A model generated the notes under the pieces. It saw only the letters and a program-made list of their open reading frames with translations. It did no database searches and was not told where the DNA came from. Below, one piece after another: positions 23,977 to 33,900 of a stretch of DNA of 64,000 bases (position 1 is its first letter; every line of letters begins with the position of its first letter). The position numbers and the translations under genes are program-made. Source of the DNA: an uncultured Oscillospiraceae bacterium (lineage in GTDB: Bacteria > Bacillota > Clostridia > Oscillospirales > Oscillospiraceae); assembly GCA_934654755.1 (NCBI GenBank), contig CAKUGQ010000004.1, forward strand, positions 52,224 to 116,223. The letters are read 5' to 3'.

Positions 23977-24647
23977 TCTGGTGCGTCGAGGATGACGCAG
24001 GCACACTGGACGTGGAGCTGTACGCGCTGCGCTCGGTGGGCTTTGAAGCGCAGGGCTTTGCCGACGGCGCGCAGTTCTGGCAGGCCGTGCAGGGGCAGTC
24101 CCCGGAGCTTGTGGTGCTGGATGTGATGCTTCCGGGCATCGACGGCATCGAGCTGCTCCGGCGGCTGCGCGCCGCGCCTGCGCTGCGCGACATTCCCGTT
24201 GTGATGGCGACGGCGAAGGGTGCGGAGTACGATAAAATACAGGGGCTGGAGCTTGGTGCGGATTATTATCTGACCAAGCCTTTCGGCGTTATGGAGTTTG
24301 TTTCCTGTGTGAAGGCCGTGCTGCGCCGCTGCCGCCCGGCGGCGGAAAAGCCGCTGCAATGCGGCGCGCTTGTATTGCGGCCGGAGGCGCGCAGCGTTGC
24401 CGTCGGCGGCGTGCCCGTCGCGCTGACGCGCAAGGAATATGATCTGCTGCATCTGTTTTTGCTGCACCCGGGCGTTGCGTTCTCGCGTGAACGTCTGTTT
24501 TCCGAGATCTGGGGCGAGGATTATCTCGGCGAAACGCGAACGCTGGATATGCACATCCGCACGCTGCGCCAGAAGCTCGGCGCGTGGGGTGAGCACATCG
24601 AGACCGTGCGCGGCGTGGGCTACCGAATGGAGCCGGAGGAGAAATGA
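23973..24647 (+). CDS. phoP: OmpR-family response regulator of the pst cluster
   Basis: A 224-residue DNA-binding regulator. The receiver domain has EDD near residue 6, the phospho-acceptor in VVLDVMLPG near residue 50, and KPFG near residue 102. The C-terminal winged helix contains LTRKEYDLLHLFL and RTLDMHIRTLRQKLG ending in RGVGYR. Position between phoU and the kinase, with ATGA overlaps on both sides, argues that it is the phosphate regulator PhoP and binds the pho box at 19559. Confidence 0.9.
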   Translation: MIWCVEDDAGTLDVELYALRSVGFEAQGFADGAQFWQAVQGQSPELVVLDVMLPGIDGIELLRRLRAAPALRDIPVVMATAKGAEYDKIQGLELGADYYLTKPFGVMEFVSCVKAVLRRCRPAAEKPLQCGALVLRPEARSVAVGGVPVALTRKEYDLLHLFLLHPGVAFSRERLFSEIWGEDYLGETRTLDMHIRTLRQKLGAWGEHIETVRGVGYRMEPEEK

Positions 24648-26332
24648 CGCGTAAAATTTTTTGCTCCGGTTTTCTGGTAACGGCCATTGTTTTACCGCTG
24701 TGCCTGCTGATTGCATCTTTGTCACTTTACGAATATTTCGACGGCGCCCAGCGCGAGCAGCTTCGCGATGCGCTGCGGCTGGCCGCCATTGCCACAACGC
24801 ACGACGGCGAGGATTTCCTGCATGAGGCACGCTCCGACCGTTATCGCCTGACGTGGATTGCCGCCGACGGCTCGGTGTTATACGATACCGAGACGGGCGC
24901 GGCTGCTCTGGAGAATCATGCCGACCGCGAGGAGATACGGCAGGCGCTGGAAACCGGCGAAGGCGAGAGCGTCCGCGACTCCGCAACGCTGCTGCAAAAG
25001 ACGCGCTACATAGCCTGCCGCCTCTCCGACGGGACGGTTTTGCGCATCGCGGCGGATCATGCGAGCGTCTGGCGGCTGCTGCTGCGGCTGCTTGCGCCGA
25101 CGCTGGCGGTCGCGGTACTGGTGCTGGTGCTTTCGGCGGTGCTTGCAAGCCGCCTTGCGCGGCGCATTGTTGCGCCGATCAATGCGCTTGATCTGGAGCA
25201 CCCGCTGGACAACGATACCTATGAGGAGCTTTCGCCCCTGCTGGAGCGCATTGACCGCCAGCGCGGCGAGATCGACCGTCGTCTGGCGGATCTCCGACGG
25301 CGGCGCGATGAATTTGCGCAGATCACCGCCAGCATGAACGAGGCGCTGGTGCTGCTGGACAAAAACGACCGCATCCTGAGCCTGAACCCGGCCGCGCAGC
25401 GTCTGTTTGACGCGGCGCAGGTTGCACCGGGAACGGATTTTATCCTGCTTGACCGCTCGCACGAGCTGACGCAGGCGCTGGCGCTGGCGCGGAGAAACGG
25501 CCATGCCGGGCTGCGTCTTGAGCGCAGCGGACGTATCTGGCAGACGGAGCTGAGCCGCATCGAATCCGGCGGGGAACGCGTCGGCTGCGTGCTTCTGGCG
25601 TATGACATTACGGAGCGTGAACTGGCGGAGCAGAGCCGCCGTGAATTTACCGCGAATGTGTCGCACGAGCTGAAAACACCGCTTCAGGGGATCATCGGCA
25701 GTGCCGAGCTGATCGAAAACAACATGGTGCGTGCCGAGGATCTGCCGCGCTTCGCCGGGCACATCCGCCGCGAGAGCAAGCGTCTGCTGGCGCTCATTGA
25801 GGACATTCTGCGCCTGTCCGAGCTGGACGAGGGCTGCCCGCTGCCCCGGCAGGCGGTTGACTGCCTTGCGCTGGCGCAGGAGGTCTGCGATAATCTGCAA
25901 GGCGCCGCCGATGCGCAGAGTGTTACCCTGAATGTCGGCGGGACGGCCGTAACGGCTCTGACCGTGCGCCGTCTGGTCTATGAGATTCTGCAAAACCTCT
26001 GCGAAAATGCCGTCAAATACAACCGTCCCGGCGGTTTTGTGCGCGTCAGTGTGCAGCCGGACGGGGAAAACGTGCTGCTGCGGGTCGAGGATAACGGCAT
26101 CGGCATTGCGCCGCGCGACTGCGGGCGCGTATTTGAGCGCTTTTACCGTGTCGATAAGAGCCACAGCAAGGCCACCGGCGGTACGGGACTGGGGCTTTCG
26201 ATTGTCAAACACGCCGTCGCCTGTCTCGGCGGTACGGTGGCGCTTGAAAGCGCCCTCAATCAGGGAACGCGCATTACGGTGACGCTGCCGCGCAAGGCAG
26301 CGCAACCGAACGACAGTAACTCAGCGCGGTAA
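24644..26332 (+). CDS. phoR: sensor histidine kinase of the pst cluster
   Basis: A 562-residue membrane kinase. Transmembrane helix 1 is at about 8-28, the extracytoplasmic domain at about 30-143 and transmembrane helix 2 at about 145-168. A linker and a PAS-like domain follow (about 225-315). The H box is FTANVSHELKTPLQGI near residue 335, and the ATPase domain has N (LCENAVKYN), G1 (DNGIG), F (FERFYR) and G2 (GTGLGLSI) boxes. It lies last in the phosphate operon and should phosphorylate the adjacent regulator. Confidence 0.9.
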   Translation: MTRKIFCSGFLVTAIVLPLCLLIASLSLYEYFDGAQREQLRDALRLAAIATTHDGEDFLHEARSDRYRLTWIAADGSVLYDTETGAAALENHADREEIRQALETGEGESVRDSATLLQKTRYIACRLSDGTVLRIAADHASVWRLLLRLLAPTLAVAVLVLVLSAVLASRLARRIVAPINALDLEHPLDNDTYEELSPLLERIDRQRGEIDRRLADLRRRRDEFAQITASMNEALVLLDKNDRILSLNPAAQRLFDAAQVAPGTDFILLDRSHELTQALALARRNGHAGLRLERSGRIWQTELSRIESGGERVGCVLLAYDITERELAEQSRREFTANVSHELKTPLQGIIGSAELIENNMVRAEDLPRFAGHIRRESKRLLALIEDILRLSELDEGCPLPRQAVDCLALAQEVCDNLQGAADAQSVTLNVGGTAVTALTVRRLVYEILQNLCENAVKYNRPGGFVRVSVQPDGENVLLRVEDNGIGIAPRDCGRVFERFYRVDKSHSKATGGTGLGLSIVKHAVACLGGTVALESALNQGTRITVTLPRKAAQPNDSNSAR

Positions 26333-26362
26333 GCCGCGCAGATATAGAAAGGAATTACCACC

Positions 26363-26803
26363 ATGAAGATCTCCCTCGGCTGTGACCACGGCGCGCTGGC
26401 GCTGAAGGAAAGCGTCAAGGCGCATCTGACCGCACGCGGCTTCGAGGTCGCGGATTTCGGCACGCATTCGACCGAGAGCTGCGATTACCCCGATTTTGCC
26501 CGCCCGGCGGCGGAGGCCGTCGCAAACGGCGACTGTGAGCGCGGTATCGTGCTCTGCACGACCGGCATCGGCGTCTGTATTACGGCCAATAAGGTGCGCG
26601 GCGTCCGCTGCGCGCTGCTGTCCGATCTGATGTCGGCGCGGCTGACGCGACAGCACAACGACACAAACATGATGGCGCTCGGCGCAGGTGTCGTCGGTGA
26701 AAAGCTGGCGTTGGAGATCGTTGACACCTGGCTCGACACCGAGTTTGACGGCGGCCGCCACCAACGCCGTATCGATAAAATGATGTCGATCGAACAAGCC
26801 TGA
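26363..26803 (+). CDS. rpiB: ribose-5-phosphate isomerase B
   Basis: A 146-residue cytosolic enzyme interconverting ribose-5-phosphate and ribulose-5-phosphate. It has the LacAB/RpiB signature GCDHGALALKE at the start, DFGTHSTESCDYPDFA near residue 33 and the catalytic Cys in LCTTGIGVCITANKVRG near residue 63. The usual CGTGIG has Thr instead of Gly, a minor change. AGAAAGGAA precedes the ATG, and it has its own terminator, so it may be transcribed separately from phoR 30 bp upstream. Confidence 0.93.
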   Translation: MKISLGCDHGALALKESVKAHLTARGFEVADFGTHSTESCDYPDFARPAAEAVANGDCERGIVLCTTGIGVCITANKVRGVRCALLSDLMSARLTRQHNDTNMMALGAGVVGEKLALEIVDTWLDTEFDGGRHQRRIDKMMSIEQA

Positions 26804-26806
26804 AAA

Positions 26807-26840
26807 GCAAAAGACGGACGCCGAAGCGTCCGTCTTTTGC
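26807..26840. terminator. bidirectional terminator after rpiB
   Basis: A perfect 15-bp stem (26807-26821 with 26826-26840) with a CGAA loop. The stem contains A and T runs on its outer ends. Confidence 0.85.
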
Positions 26841-26867
26841 ACGGCATATGCCACTTCTTTCGCCTCG

Positions 26868-26903
26868 CTGCGCTCGGCGCCTTCTCTTCAAGGGGAAGGC
26901 TTT
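26868..26903. repeat. family 2 repeat, partial copy
   Basis: CGCTGCGCTCGGCGCCTTC followed by TTCAAGGGGAAGGC, one end of the palindrome seen complete at 4736-4893. Confidence 0.65.
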
Positions 26904-26952
26904 GCGTGCGGTGCAACCCGCGGGGAGTCACAAGGGATGCGGCTTTTTGTAT

Positions 26953-27133
26953 GTCATTGCGAGGAGGGAGCAGCCCGACGCGGCATACCTGTTATTTGTC
27001 ATTACGAGGAGCGAAGCGACGCGGCAATCTAAAGTCAGGTCTTGCAGGAGATTGCCACGGCCACCGGCGTGGCCTCGCAATGACATAGGGTACGAGATTG
27101 CGAGACTTGCTGCCGCAAGTCTCGCAATAACAG
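26953..27133 (-). repeat. family 1 palindromic repeats (copy E and fragments)
   Basis: A partial copy begins at 26953, a full reverse-oriented copy lies at 26998-27084 (ends GTCATTACGAG and CTCGCAATGAC), and a third fragment with an internal hairpin, GAGACTTGC / GCAAGTCTC, runs to 27133. The 360-bp gap between rpiB and the thioesterase contains nothing else apparent. Confidence 0.8.
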
Positions 27134-27161
27134 TGGATGATGTCATTGTGGGGCGCGGGCG

Positions 27162-27833
27162 CTATCCGCCGAAGCGGCAGCGGAAGCCCTCAGAGCCGTC
27201 GGGACGGGTGATGCGCACAAAGCCGTCTGCCGCCTCCACGGTCAGGCATTCCCCGGCGAAGCACTCGCGATCGTACATCGCCGCCACGGACAGACAGCCT
27301 CCCGGTGCGAATTCCTGCGCGTGGCGTATGTAGGCAACGTTGTTCAAATGTCCGTTCTTGTCGATTTCCTCCGGCGCGACCGTCCAGGAGCCTGCGGGCG
27401 AAAGCGGCGGCAGCAACAGGCGGCGCGGCGGTACGGTTTCCCGTTCGGGCTGCGGCGCAGGCAGCGTCCAGAGCGGCTCGATGCGGCGCATATCCGTCAG
27501 CCGGCGCTTTTCCGCATCGACAAGCACCCAAAGCTCCGTTGCCTCACCCAACTCGCCCAGCGCATCCGAAACGGAAAAATCGCGCGTACTGGCTACGGCG
27601 GAGGGACGGCGCAGCCAGGTTGTGACGCGCAGCTCGCCCTGCGGCTGCCGCCCGAGCCTTACGGCGGAGCGGACGATCATCCACAGGCAGGAAAAGTCGC
27701 GGTACATCCGGTCGAAATCAATGTTCAATGCATGGGCGTGCGCGTCGGCGGCGCGTTCCAGTACATACAGAATATCGGCGAGCGTCCAGCCGCCGTCAGG
27801 CATTTTTTGTGTAACGGTACAGTATTCCTCCAT
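27162..27833 (-). CDS. acyl-ACP thioesterase
   Basis: A 223-residue cytosolic enzyme releasing fatty acids from acyl carrier protein. It has the double hot-dog layout of bacterial FatA-like proteins: the first hot dog holds LADILYVLERAADAHA and LWMIVRSAVRLGRQP, and the second contains EEIDKNGHLNNVAYI near residue 160, the catalytic Asp/Asn/His stretch. RRLTDMRRI is also typical. Length is slightly below the usual 240. Translation probably starts at the ATG at 27833 after a G-rich site. It is followed (upstream on this strand) by spoIIP in the same direction. Confidence 0.88.
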   Translation of the reverse strand: MEEYCTVTQKMPDGGWTLADILYVLERAADAHAHALNIDFDRMYRDFSCLWMIVRSAVRLGRQPQGELRVTTWLRRPSAVASTRDFSVSDALGELGEATELWVLVDAEKRRLTDMRRIEPLWTLPAPQPERETVPPRRLLLPPLSPAGSWTVAPEEIDKNGHLNNVAYIRHAQEFAPGGCLSVAAMYDRECFAGECLTVEAADGFVRITRPDGSEGFRCRFGG

Positions 27834-27882
27834 GCTTCCCGCCCCCCTTTTTCGCCCATGATACCACCCGGCGGGGGAAAAG

Positions 27883-28884
27883 TCAATCCGCGCGGCCCGT
27901 CTGACCTGCCAGCAGCTCCGTCAAAAGCTCCGCCAGCAGCTCCGCCGAGCGCAGCGCCTCGTCAAGCGAATTACCGATGGCGCCGACCTCCACGAGCAGG
28001 GAATTGGGCGTAAGTTCCTGATTATAGGACGAGCGCCGCATGGAGATATGCCGGAACAGTCCCGGCGCACGCGCCTCGCCGAGCGCCTGGAGCTGCATGG
28101 CGCAGGCAAAATTATCCAGCCAGCCGGGGTGGTTGTTCTCGCCCAGATCACTGCCCACAACGAACATCAGCTTTGCCGTCTGTTCGCCGTTCACGGTCGT
28201 GCGCAGCGCGACCTGCCTGCCCTGGGAATCCTCGGCGGCGTCGCGATGCAGGTCGATGACCATCTGAATGGAGGGGTAGCGGCGCAGATAGCCACGGATC
28301 GTTTCGGCAGCGCGGCCGTAGGCGCCGTTGTATTCCGGACAGTCGTGCAGGGTGGTGTCATGCAGTGCGGAAAGTCCGGCGGCGTTGAGCCGGTCGCACA
28401 GCGCCTGCCCGACGCGCATAACGCCGGTATCCGGGTCGGTGCTGCGGTAGGGCTCGACCTGCTTATAGTCGTCGGTCGGTGAGGGCGTATAGGCCTCGCA
28501 GCTATGAGTATGGACAATAAGGATCAGCGGGCCGCTTTTGCGTGCGTCGAAGTTCAGCGTACGTGTGATGACCGCCGCCTTATCGAACAGCAAAGTATTC
28601 GGATACATATTATAGATGTCCACACGGTCGGCGTCGGCGGTCGTAAAGAGCGGGACGGCGGCCGGCGGGTCATAGATCAGTGTGGGATAGGCCGTGGGCT
28701 CCGGCAAATCCGGCGCAGGACGGGTCTCCGCTCGGGCCTGCACGGGCGGCTCGGAATAAAACTCCGCCGCCTGCGCCGTCTGCGTGCAGGCGAAAAGCCC
28801 GATGCGGAAAATTGCCGCCGACGCAAGAAGCGCCGCGCAGAAGCGCCGCAGAGCGGCACGGTCAAAAAACGACTGCTGACTCAT
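27883..28884 (-). CDS. spoIIP: stage II sporulation protein P
   Basis: A 333-residue membrane-anchored cell wall hydrolase of the DMP complex, needed to thin septal peptidoglycan during forespore engulfment. An N-terminal membrane segment lies at about 15-40. The catalytic amidase/endopeptidase core has LIVHTHSCEAYTP near residue 123, VIDLHRDAAED near residue 210 and the closing NSLLVEVGAIGNSLDEA near residue 300. It implies a spore-forming host, and its partner SpoIID is not in the window. The ATG at 28884 follows GGGAGATGATCCG. Confidence 0.9.
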   Translation of the reverse strand: MSQQSFFDRAALRRFCAALLASAAIFRIGLFACTQTAQAAEFYSEPPVQARAETRPAPDLPEPTAYPTLIYDPPAAVPLFTTADADRVDIYNMYPNTLLFDKAAVITRTLNFDARKSGPLILIVHTHSCEAYTPSPTDDYKQVEPYRSTDPDTGVMRVGQALCDRLNAAGLSALHDTTLHDCPEYNGAYGRAAETIRGYLRRYPSIQMVIDLHRDAAEDSQGRQVALRTTVNGEQTAKLMFVVGSDLGENNHPGWLDNFACAMQLQALGEARAPGLFRHISMRRSSYNQELTPNSLLVEVGAIGNSLDEALRSAELLAELLTELLAGQTGRAD

Positions 28885-29002
28885 CGGATCATCTCCCGTA
28901 AAAACTACGGACGGCAGGCGCCTGTCCGCGATGTTATCCTATGCCGTTTTTTTCCGTTTCAGACGCCGGAAAAATAAAAAACGGTTTTCCCGCAAATTCG
29001 GG

Positions 29003-29030
29003 TGGACAAACCGAAAACTTCTGCTATAAT
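29003..29030 (+). promoter_or_regulatory. promoter of prs
   Basis: TGGACA (29003-29008), a 16-nt spacer and TATAAT (29025-29030). Confidence 0.65.
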
Positions 29031-29083
29031 GGATATGATTTCAAAGAGAGAAGGCCGCTTTGCGGCCCCAGGAGGAGCATGAC

Positions 29084-30049
29084 ATGATCGCACACGGTAA
29101 CAAAATCAAAATCTTTGCAGCAAACTCAAACCTGCCGCTGGCCAAGGGTATCTGCACCGAGCTGGGTCTGGAGCTGGGCGACAGCTCCGTGACCGCTTTT
29201 GCCGACGGCGAGGTCTCCGTTTCCATCAATGAAACGGTGCGCGGCTGCGACGTTTTCGTCGTTCAGTCCACCTGCGCGCCCGTCAACAACAACCTGATGG
29301 AGCTGCTAGTCATGATCGACGCGATGCGCCGCGCCAGCGCGGGCCGTATCACCGCCGTTATCCCCTATTTCGGTTATGCCCGTCAGGATCGCAAGGCCAA
29401 GGGCCGCGACCCCATTTCCGCAAAGCTTGTCGCCAACATGATCACCTGTGCAGGCGCCGACCGCGTGCTGACGATGGACCTGCACGCCGCCCAGATTCAG
29501 GGCTTCTTCGACATCCCCGTGGACGTTATGCTCGGCAATCCGCTCTTCACCCGCTACTATATGTCGAAATTCGACGAGGAGACCTACGATCATAACGAGT
29601 TCGTCGTCGTCTCGCCGGACGTCGGCTCCGTCGCGCGCTCCCGCGCCTTCGCCGCAAAGGTACATATGGGCCTGGCCATCGTCGATAAGCGCCGCCAGCG
29701 TGCCAACGAGTGCGAGGTCATGAATATCATCGGCGACGTCGAGGGCAAGACCTGCATTCTCTTTGACGATATGGTCGATACCGCCGGTTCGCTGTGCAAT
29801 GCCGCGAATGCCATTAAGACCGTCGGCAAGGCCAAGGCCGTCTATGCCTGCGCCAGCCACGGCGTGCTCTCCAGAAATGCCACACAGCGCATCGAGGATA
29901 GCTGCATTGAGGAAATGATGCTCCTGAACACCATTCCGCTGCCCGCAGATTACACCGGCTCGAAGATCCGCCAGCTTGACGCTGCTCCCACTTTTGCCAA
30001 GGCGATCACCCGTATTTACAACGAGACGTCCATCTCAAACCTGTTCTGA
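29084..30049 (+). CDS. prs: ribose-phosphate pyrophosphokinase
   Basis: A 321-residue cytosolic enzyme making PRPP from ribose-5-phosphate and ATP for nucleotide, His and Trp synthesis. It shows YFGYARQDRKAKGRDPISAK near residue 95, the catalytic DLHAAQIQGFFDIPVD near residue 130 and the PRPP loop FDDMVDTAGS near residue 226. The ATG at 29084 has GGAGGA at proper distance; the upstream in-frame codon at 29060 precedes that site. It overlaps pth by one base (TGATG), indicating coupled translation. Confidence 0.96.
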   Translation: MIAHGNKIKIFAANSNLPLAKGICTELGLELGDSSVTAFADGEVSVSINETVRGCDVFVVQSTCAPVNNNLMELLVMIDAMRRASAGRITAVIPYFGYARQDRKAKGRDPISAKLVANMITCAGADRVLTMDLHAAQIQGFFDIPVDVMLGNPLFTRYYMSKFDEETYDHNEFVVVSPDVGSVARSRAFAAKVHMGLAIVDKRRQRANECEVMNIIGDVEGKTCILFDDMVDTAGSLCNAANAIKTVGKAKAVYACASHGVLSRNATQRIEDSCIEEMMLLNTIPLPADYTGSKIRQLDAAPTFAKAITRIYNETSISNLF

Positions 30050-30642
30050 TGCTGTTTTCCAAGCCTGCCTGCGACTGGATGATCGTCGGTCTCGGAAACC
30101 CCGGCGACAACTACGCCCGCACGCGGCATAACGCGGGCTTCCGTGCCGTCGATGCGCTGGCGGCAGAGCTCGGCGTAAGGATCGACCGCGCGAAGTTCCG
30201 CGGTCTTTATGCGCAGGCGAGCCGGCAGGGGCGGAAGCTCGTGCTGCTCAAGCCGCAGACCTTTATGAACGAGTCCGGCCTGTCCGTTATGGATGCGGCG
30301 CGCTTCTATAAGCTGCCGCCGGAGCGGATTGTTGTCCTGTTTGACGACATCTCTCTGGATGTCGGCCGCCTGCGCGTCCGCGCGGACGGCTCCGCCGGAG
30401 GGCACAACGGCATCAAATCCATCATCGGCTGTCTGAACAGCCAGAGCTTTCCGCGGGTGAAAATCGGCGTGGGCGCAAAGCCCCACCCGGACTATGACCT
30501 TGCAGACTGGGTGCTGTCAAATTTCACCAAGCCGGAGGAGACGCTGCTCGCACCCGCGCTGGAGCGCGCCGGGCAGGCGGCGCTGGCGCTGATTGACGGC
30601 GGCGTTGAAGCGGCGGCAAACCGTTTCAATGGGGCAAAATAA
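30049..30642 (+). CDS. pth: peptidyl-tRNA hydrolase
   Basis: A 197-residue cytosolic enzyme that recycles peptidyl-tRNA dropped from ribosomes. Motifs present: IVGLGNPGDNY near residue 12, the catalytic His in TRHNAGFRAVD, KPQTFMNESG near residue 68 and AGGHNGIKSI near residue 113. It has no ribosome site of its own, but its ATG overlaps the prs stop as TGATG. prs-pth is a common order in Firmicutes, with mfd following as here. Confidence 0.95.
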   Translation: MLFSKPACDWMIVGLGNPGDNYARTRHNAGFRAVDALAAELGVRIDRAKFRGLYAQASRQGRKLVLLKPQTFMNESGLSVMDAARFYKLPPERIVVLFDDISLDVGRLRVRADGSAGGHNGIKSIIGCLNSQSFPRVKIGVGAKPHPDYDLADWVLSNFTKPEETLLAPALERAGQAALALIDGGVEAAANRFNGAK

Positions 30643-30664
30643 TGCAATATAGCCATGCAATCGA

Positions 30665-30693
30665 CGGAAAACGGGGCGCTTCCCCGTTTTCCG
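30665..30693 (+). terminator. hairpin after pth
   Basis: A perfect 12-bp stem CGGAAAACGGGG / CCCCGTTTTCCG with a 5-nt loop. There is no strong T run, so termination may be partial. Confidence 0.55.
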
Positions 30694-30723
30694 CATTGCT
30701 GCGTGGAGCAAAGCCCGGACGAT

Positions 30724-30850
30724 GTCATTGCGAGGGCGGCTTCGCCGCCCGTGGCAATCTCTTGTCAAACCCCGCACTAGATTGCCGCGTCGGGCTTGCG
30801 TCCTCCCCGCAATGACACGGACATTCACTGTCATTGCGAGACTTGCGCCG
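30724..30850 (+). repeat. family 1 palindromic repeat (copy F plus fragment)
   Basis: A full copy at 30724-30816 with ends GTCATTGCGAG and CCGCAATGAC, then a half copy from 30830, both between pth and mfd. Confidence 0.85.
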
Positions 30851-30903
30851 GGCGTGCCCAAAAACGCGGCAAAACTTATCCTATCTATCCACCGGAGGCA
30901 ATT

Positions 30904-33900
30904 ATGGAACAGTTACTCAAGCTGCTGCGGCGGCTGCCGGAATACGAAACGCTGCGCAAAACCGTCGATGCCGGCCGTGCGGCGGGCGTTTCCGGCGCGG
31001 CGCAGATCAACCGCTCCCACCTGATCGCTTCGCTTGCAAGCGATACACAGCGGCCCGTGGTGGTCGTGTGCCAGGATGAGCTGGCCGCGCGGCGTACGCA
31101 GATGGAGCTTGCTGCCTTTCTCGGCACGCAGGCGCCCGTTCTTCCCTCTCGCGATCTGACATTTTATGATGCTTCCGCCATCTCGCGCAGCTGGGAACAG
31201 AAACGGCTGCGCCAGCTCTACGATCTTGCGTTGGGTAAAACGCCGCTGCAAATCGTCACATGGGAGGCACTGGCACTGCGCACGGTACCGCGCGACGTGC
31301 TGTTTTCCTGCGCGATCACTCTCCGCCCCGGCGCGCAGCTTGCGCCGGAGGCACTGTGTGAGCGGCTTGTCCGTGCGGGCTATACCCGGGGTACGCTTGT
31401 TGAAGGCGTCGGCCAGTTCTCCGTGCGCGGCGGCATTCTCGATCTGTTCTCTCCGGCACATGACGCGCCCTTGCGCGTGGAGTTTTTCGGCGACGAGATC
31501 GACGCCATGGGCTTTTTTGACCCCGCGACGCAGCGGCGCACCGAAAACGCCGACAGCGCGGTCGTTCTGCCCGTGGCGGAAACCTTGCCCGGCCTCCACC
31601 CCGGCGGCGCAGAGGGTCTTGCCGAAGCGCTGCGCTCGCTGCACGAGAAGCAAAAGCGTCGCCGTGTGGTCAACGAGGCTCTCTGCACGACGCTGGAAAA
31701 GGATGAAAAGACCGTTGCGGACGGCCTGAGCTTTTCCGCCGCCGATCGCTATATGGCACTGATCTATCCCGAATTTGCCACCGCCGCCGACTATTTCCCA
31801 GCCGACGCGCTGGTTTTCTTCTGCGACCACGGCAATTTGCGCCGCGCTGCCGCGCGGCAGCTTGAGGAGCAGGGCATGATGCTTGACAGCCTGCTGCAAA
31901 GCGGCCTTCTGTGCGGCGAGCTGTGCGATTTTTCGGCCGACTGGGAGCGCCTGTGTGATGGATTGCGCGGCCGGCCGGCGGTGTTCCTCGATTCCTTCCT
32001 TGCCTCATCCTACCCGCAGAGTCTGCAACCGGCGGCGCTGGTGAGTATTGCAGCCAAGCAGCTTCCGAGCTATGGCGGCAGCCTTGACGCGGCGATCACC
32101 GACCTTGCCTATTATCAGAAGAATGGCTTTGCCTCGCTTGTGCTTTGCGGCAACCGGCGGCGCGGCGAGATTCTGGCGCAGCAGCTCCGCGAAAAGAACC
32201 TCTCGGCCATGCTGGCCTTCCCGCTCGGCAAGCTGCCCGAGCCGGGGCAGATTCTGCTTGCCGAGGGTGCGCTGCCGAGCGGTATGGAGTACCCGGAGCT
32301 TGCCTTTGCCGTTCTGACGGAGGGACAGCTTTTGTCTCAACCGCAGAAAACCCCGCGTAAACGGAAGGCGCCTGCCACAAACCGCCAGAAGCTCAGCTCC
32401 TTTGCCGATCTTTCGCCGGGCGACCTGGTGGTGCATGAGTACCACGGCATCGGCCGCTATGTGTGCATGGAGCAGATTCGCGTAGACGGTGCGGTGAAGG
32501 ATTATGTGAAGATCGCCTATCAGGGGACGGACACGCTCTATGTCCCCGCAACGCAGCTCGATCTTGTGTCCAAGTACATCGGCGCGGGCGAGGATGCGGC
32601 CGTCAAGCTCAATAAGCTCGGCGGCGACCAGTGGCAGAAAACCAAGGCGCGCACGAAGGCCGCCGTCAAGGATCTGGCCGAGGGACTCATCAAGCTCTAT
32701 GCCGAGCGTAAGCGCCGCATGGGCTATGCCTTTGCTGCCGACAGCCCGTGGCAGACGGAGTTTGAACAGAATTTCCCCTACACCGAGACGGACGACCAGC
32801 TCCGTTCCATCGCGGAGATCAAAAACGATATGGAATCGCCGCAGCCGATGGAACGGCTTTTGTGCGGCGACGTCGGCTTCGGTAAGACCGAGGTTGCGCT
32901 GCGTGCGGCGATGAAGGCCATGCTCGACGGCAAGCAGGTCGCCGTTCTGGTGCCGACGACTGTGCTGGCACAGCAGCATTATACTACCGCGCTCAACCGT
33001 TTCCAGGGCTTCCCGATCCACATCGGGATGCTCTCGCGTTTCTGTACGCCCGCGCAGCAGAAGAAAAACCTGGCCGATTTGCGCGCGGGGAATCTGGATA
33101 TGATCGTCGGCACGCATAAGCTGCTGCAGAAGGAGGTTGAGTTCAAGAATCTCGGCCTGCTCATCGTCGACGAGGAACAGCGCTTCGGCGTGACACACAA
33201 GGAAAAGCTCAAGGAGCTGGCGCGCGGCGTGGACGTTCTGACACTTTCGGCCACGCCCATTCCGCGCACGCTGAATATGGCGCTGTCCGGGCTGCGCGAT
33301 ATGTCCACCATTGAGGAGCCGCCGCACGACCGCTACCCCGTGCAGACCTTTGTGCTGGAATACGCTGAGCCGGTGCTCATTGACGCGATGCGCCGTGAGC
33401 TGGAGCGCGGCGGGCAGGTGTACTATCTGCACAACCGCGTGGAGACCATCGCCCAGTGTGCCGCGCGCATCCGTCAGGCGCTGCCGGATGCCGAGGTGGG
33501 CATTGCCCACGGTAAAATGACCGAGGACGAGCTGAGCGACGTGATGCAGCGCATGGCCGACGGGGACATCCGTATTCTGGTCTGCACGACCATCATCGAG
33601 ACGGGCATCGATATCCCGAACGTCAACACCCTGATTATCGAGGACGCCGACAAGCTCGGCCTTGCTCAGCTTCATCAGATCCGCGGCCGTGTCGGCCGCA
33701 GCAGCCGCCACGCCTTTGCCTATCTGACCTTCCGCAAGGGCAAGGTGCTTACGGAGGTGGCGGAAAAGCGGCTCAACGCGATCCGCGATTATGCGGAGTT
33801 CGGCTCCGGCTTCAAGATCGCCATGCGCGACCTGGAGATCCGCGGCGCAGGCAATCTGCTCGGCGCGGCGCAGTCCGGCCATATGGTCAGCGTCGGCTAT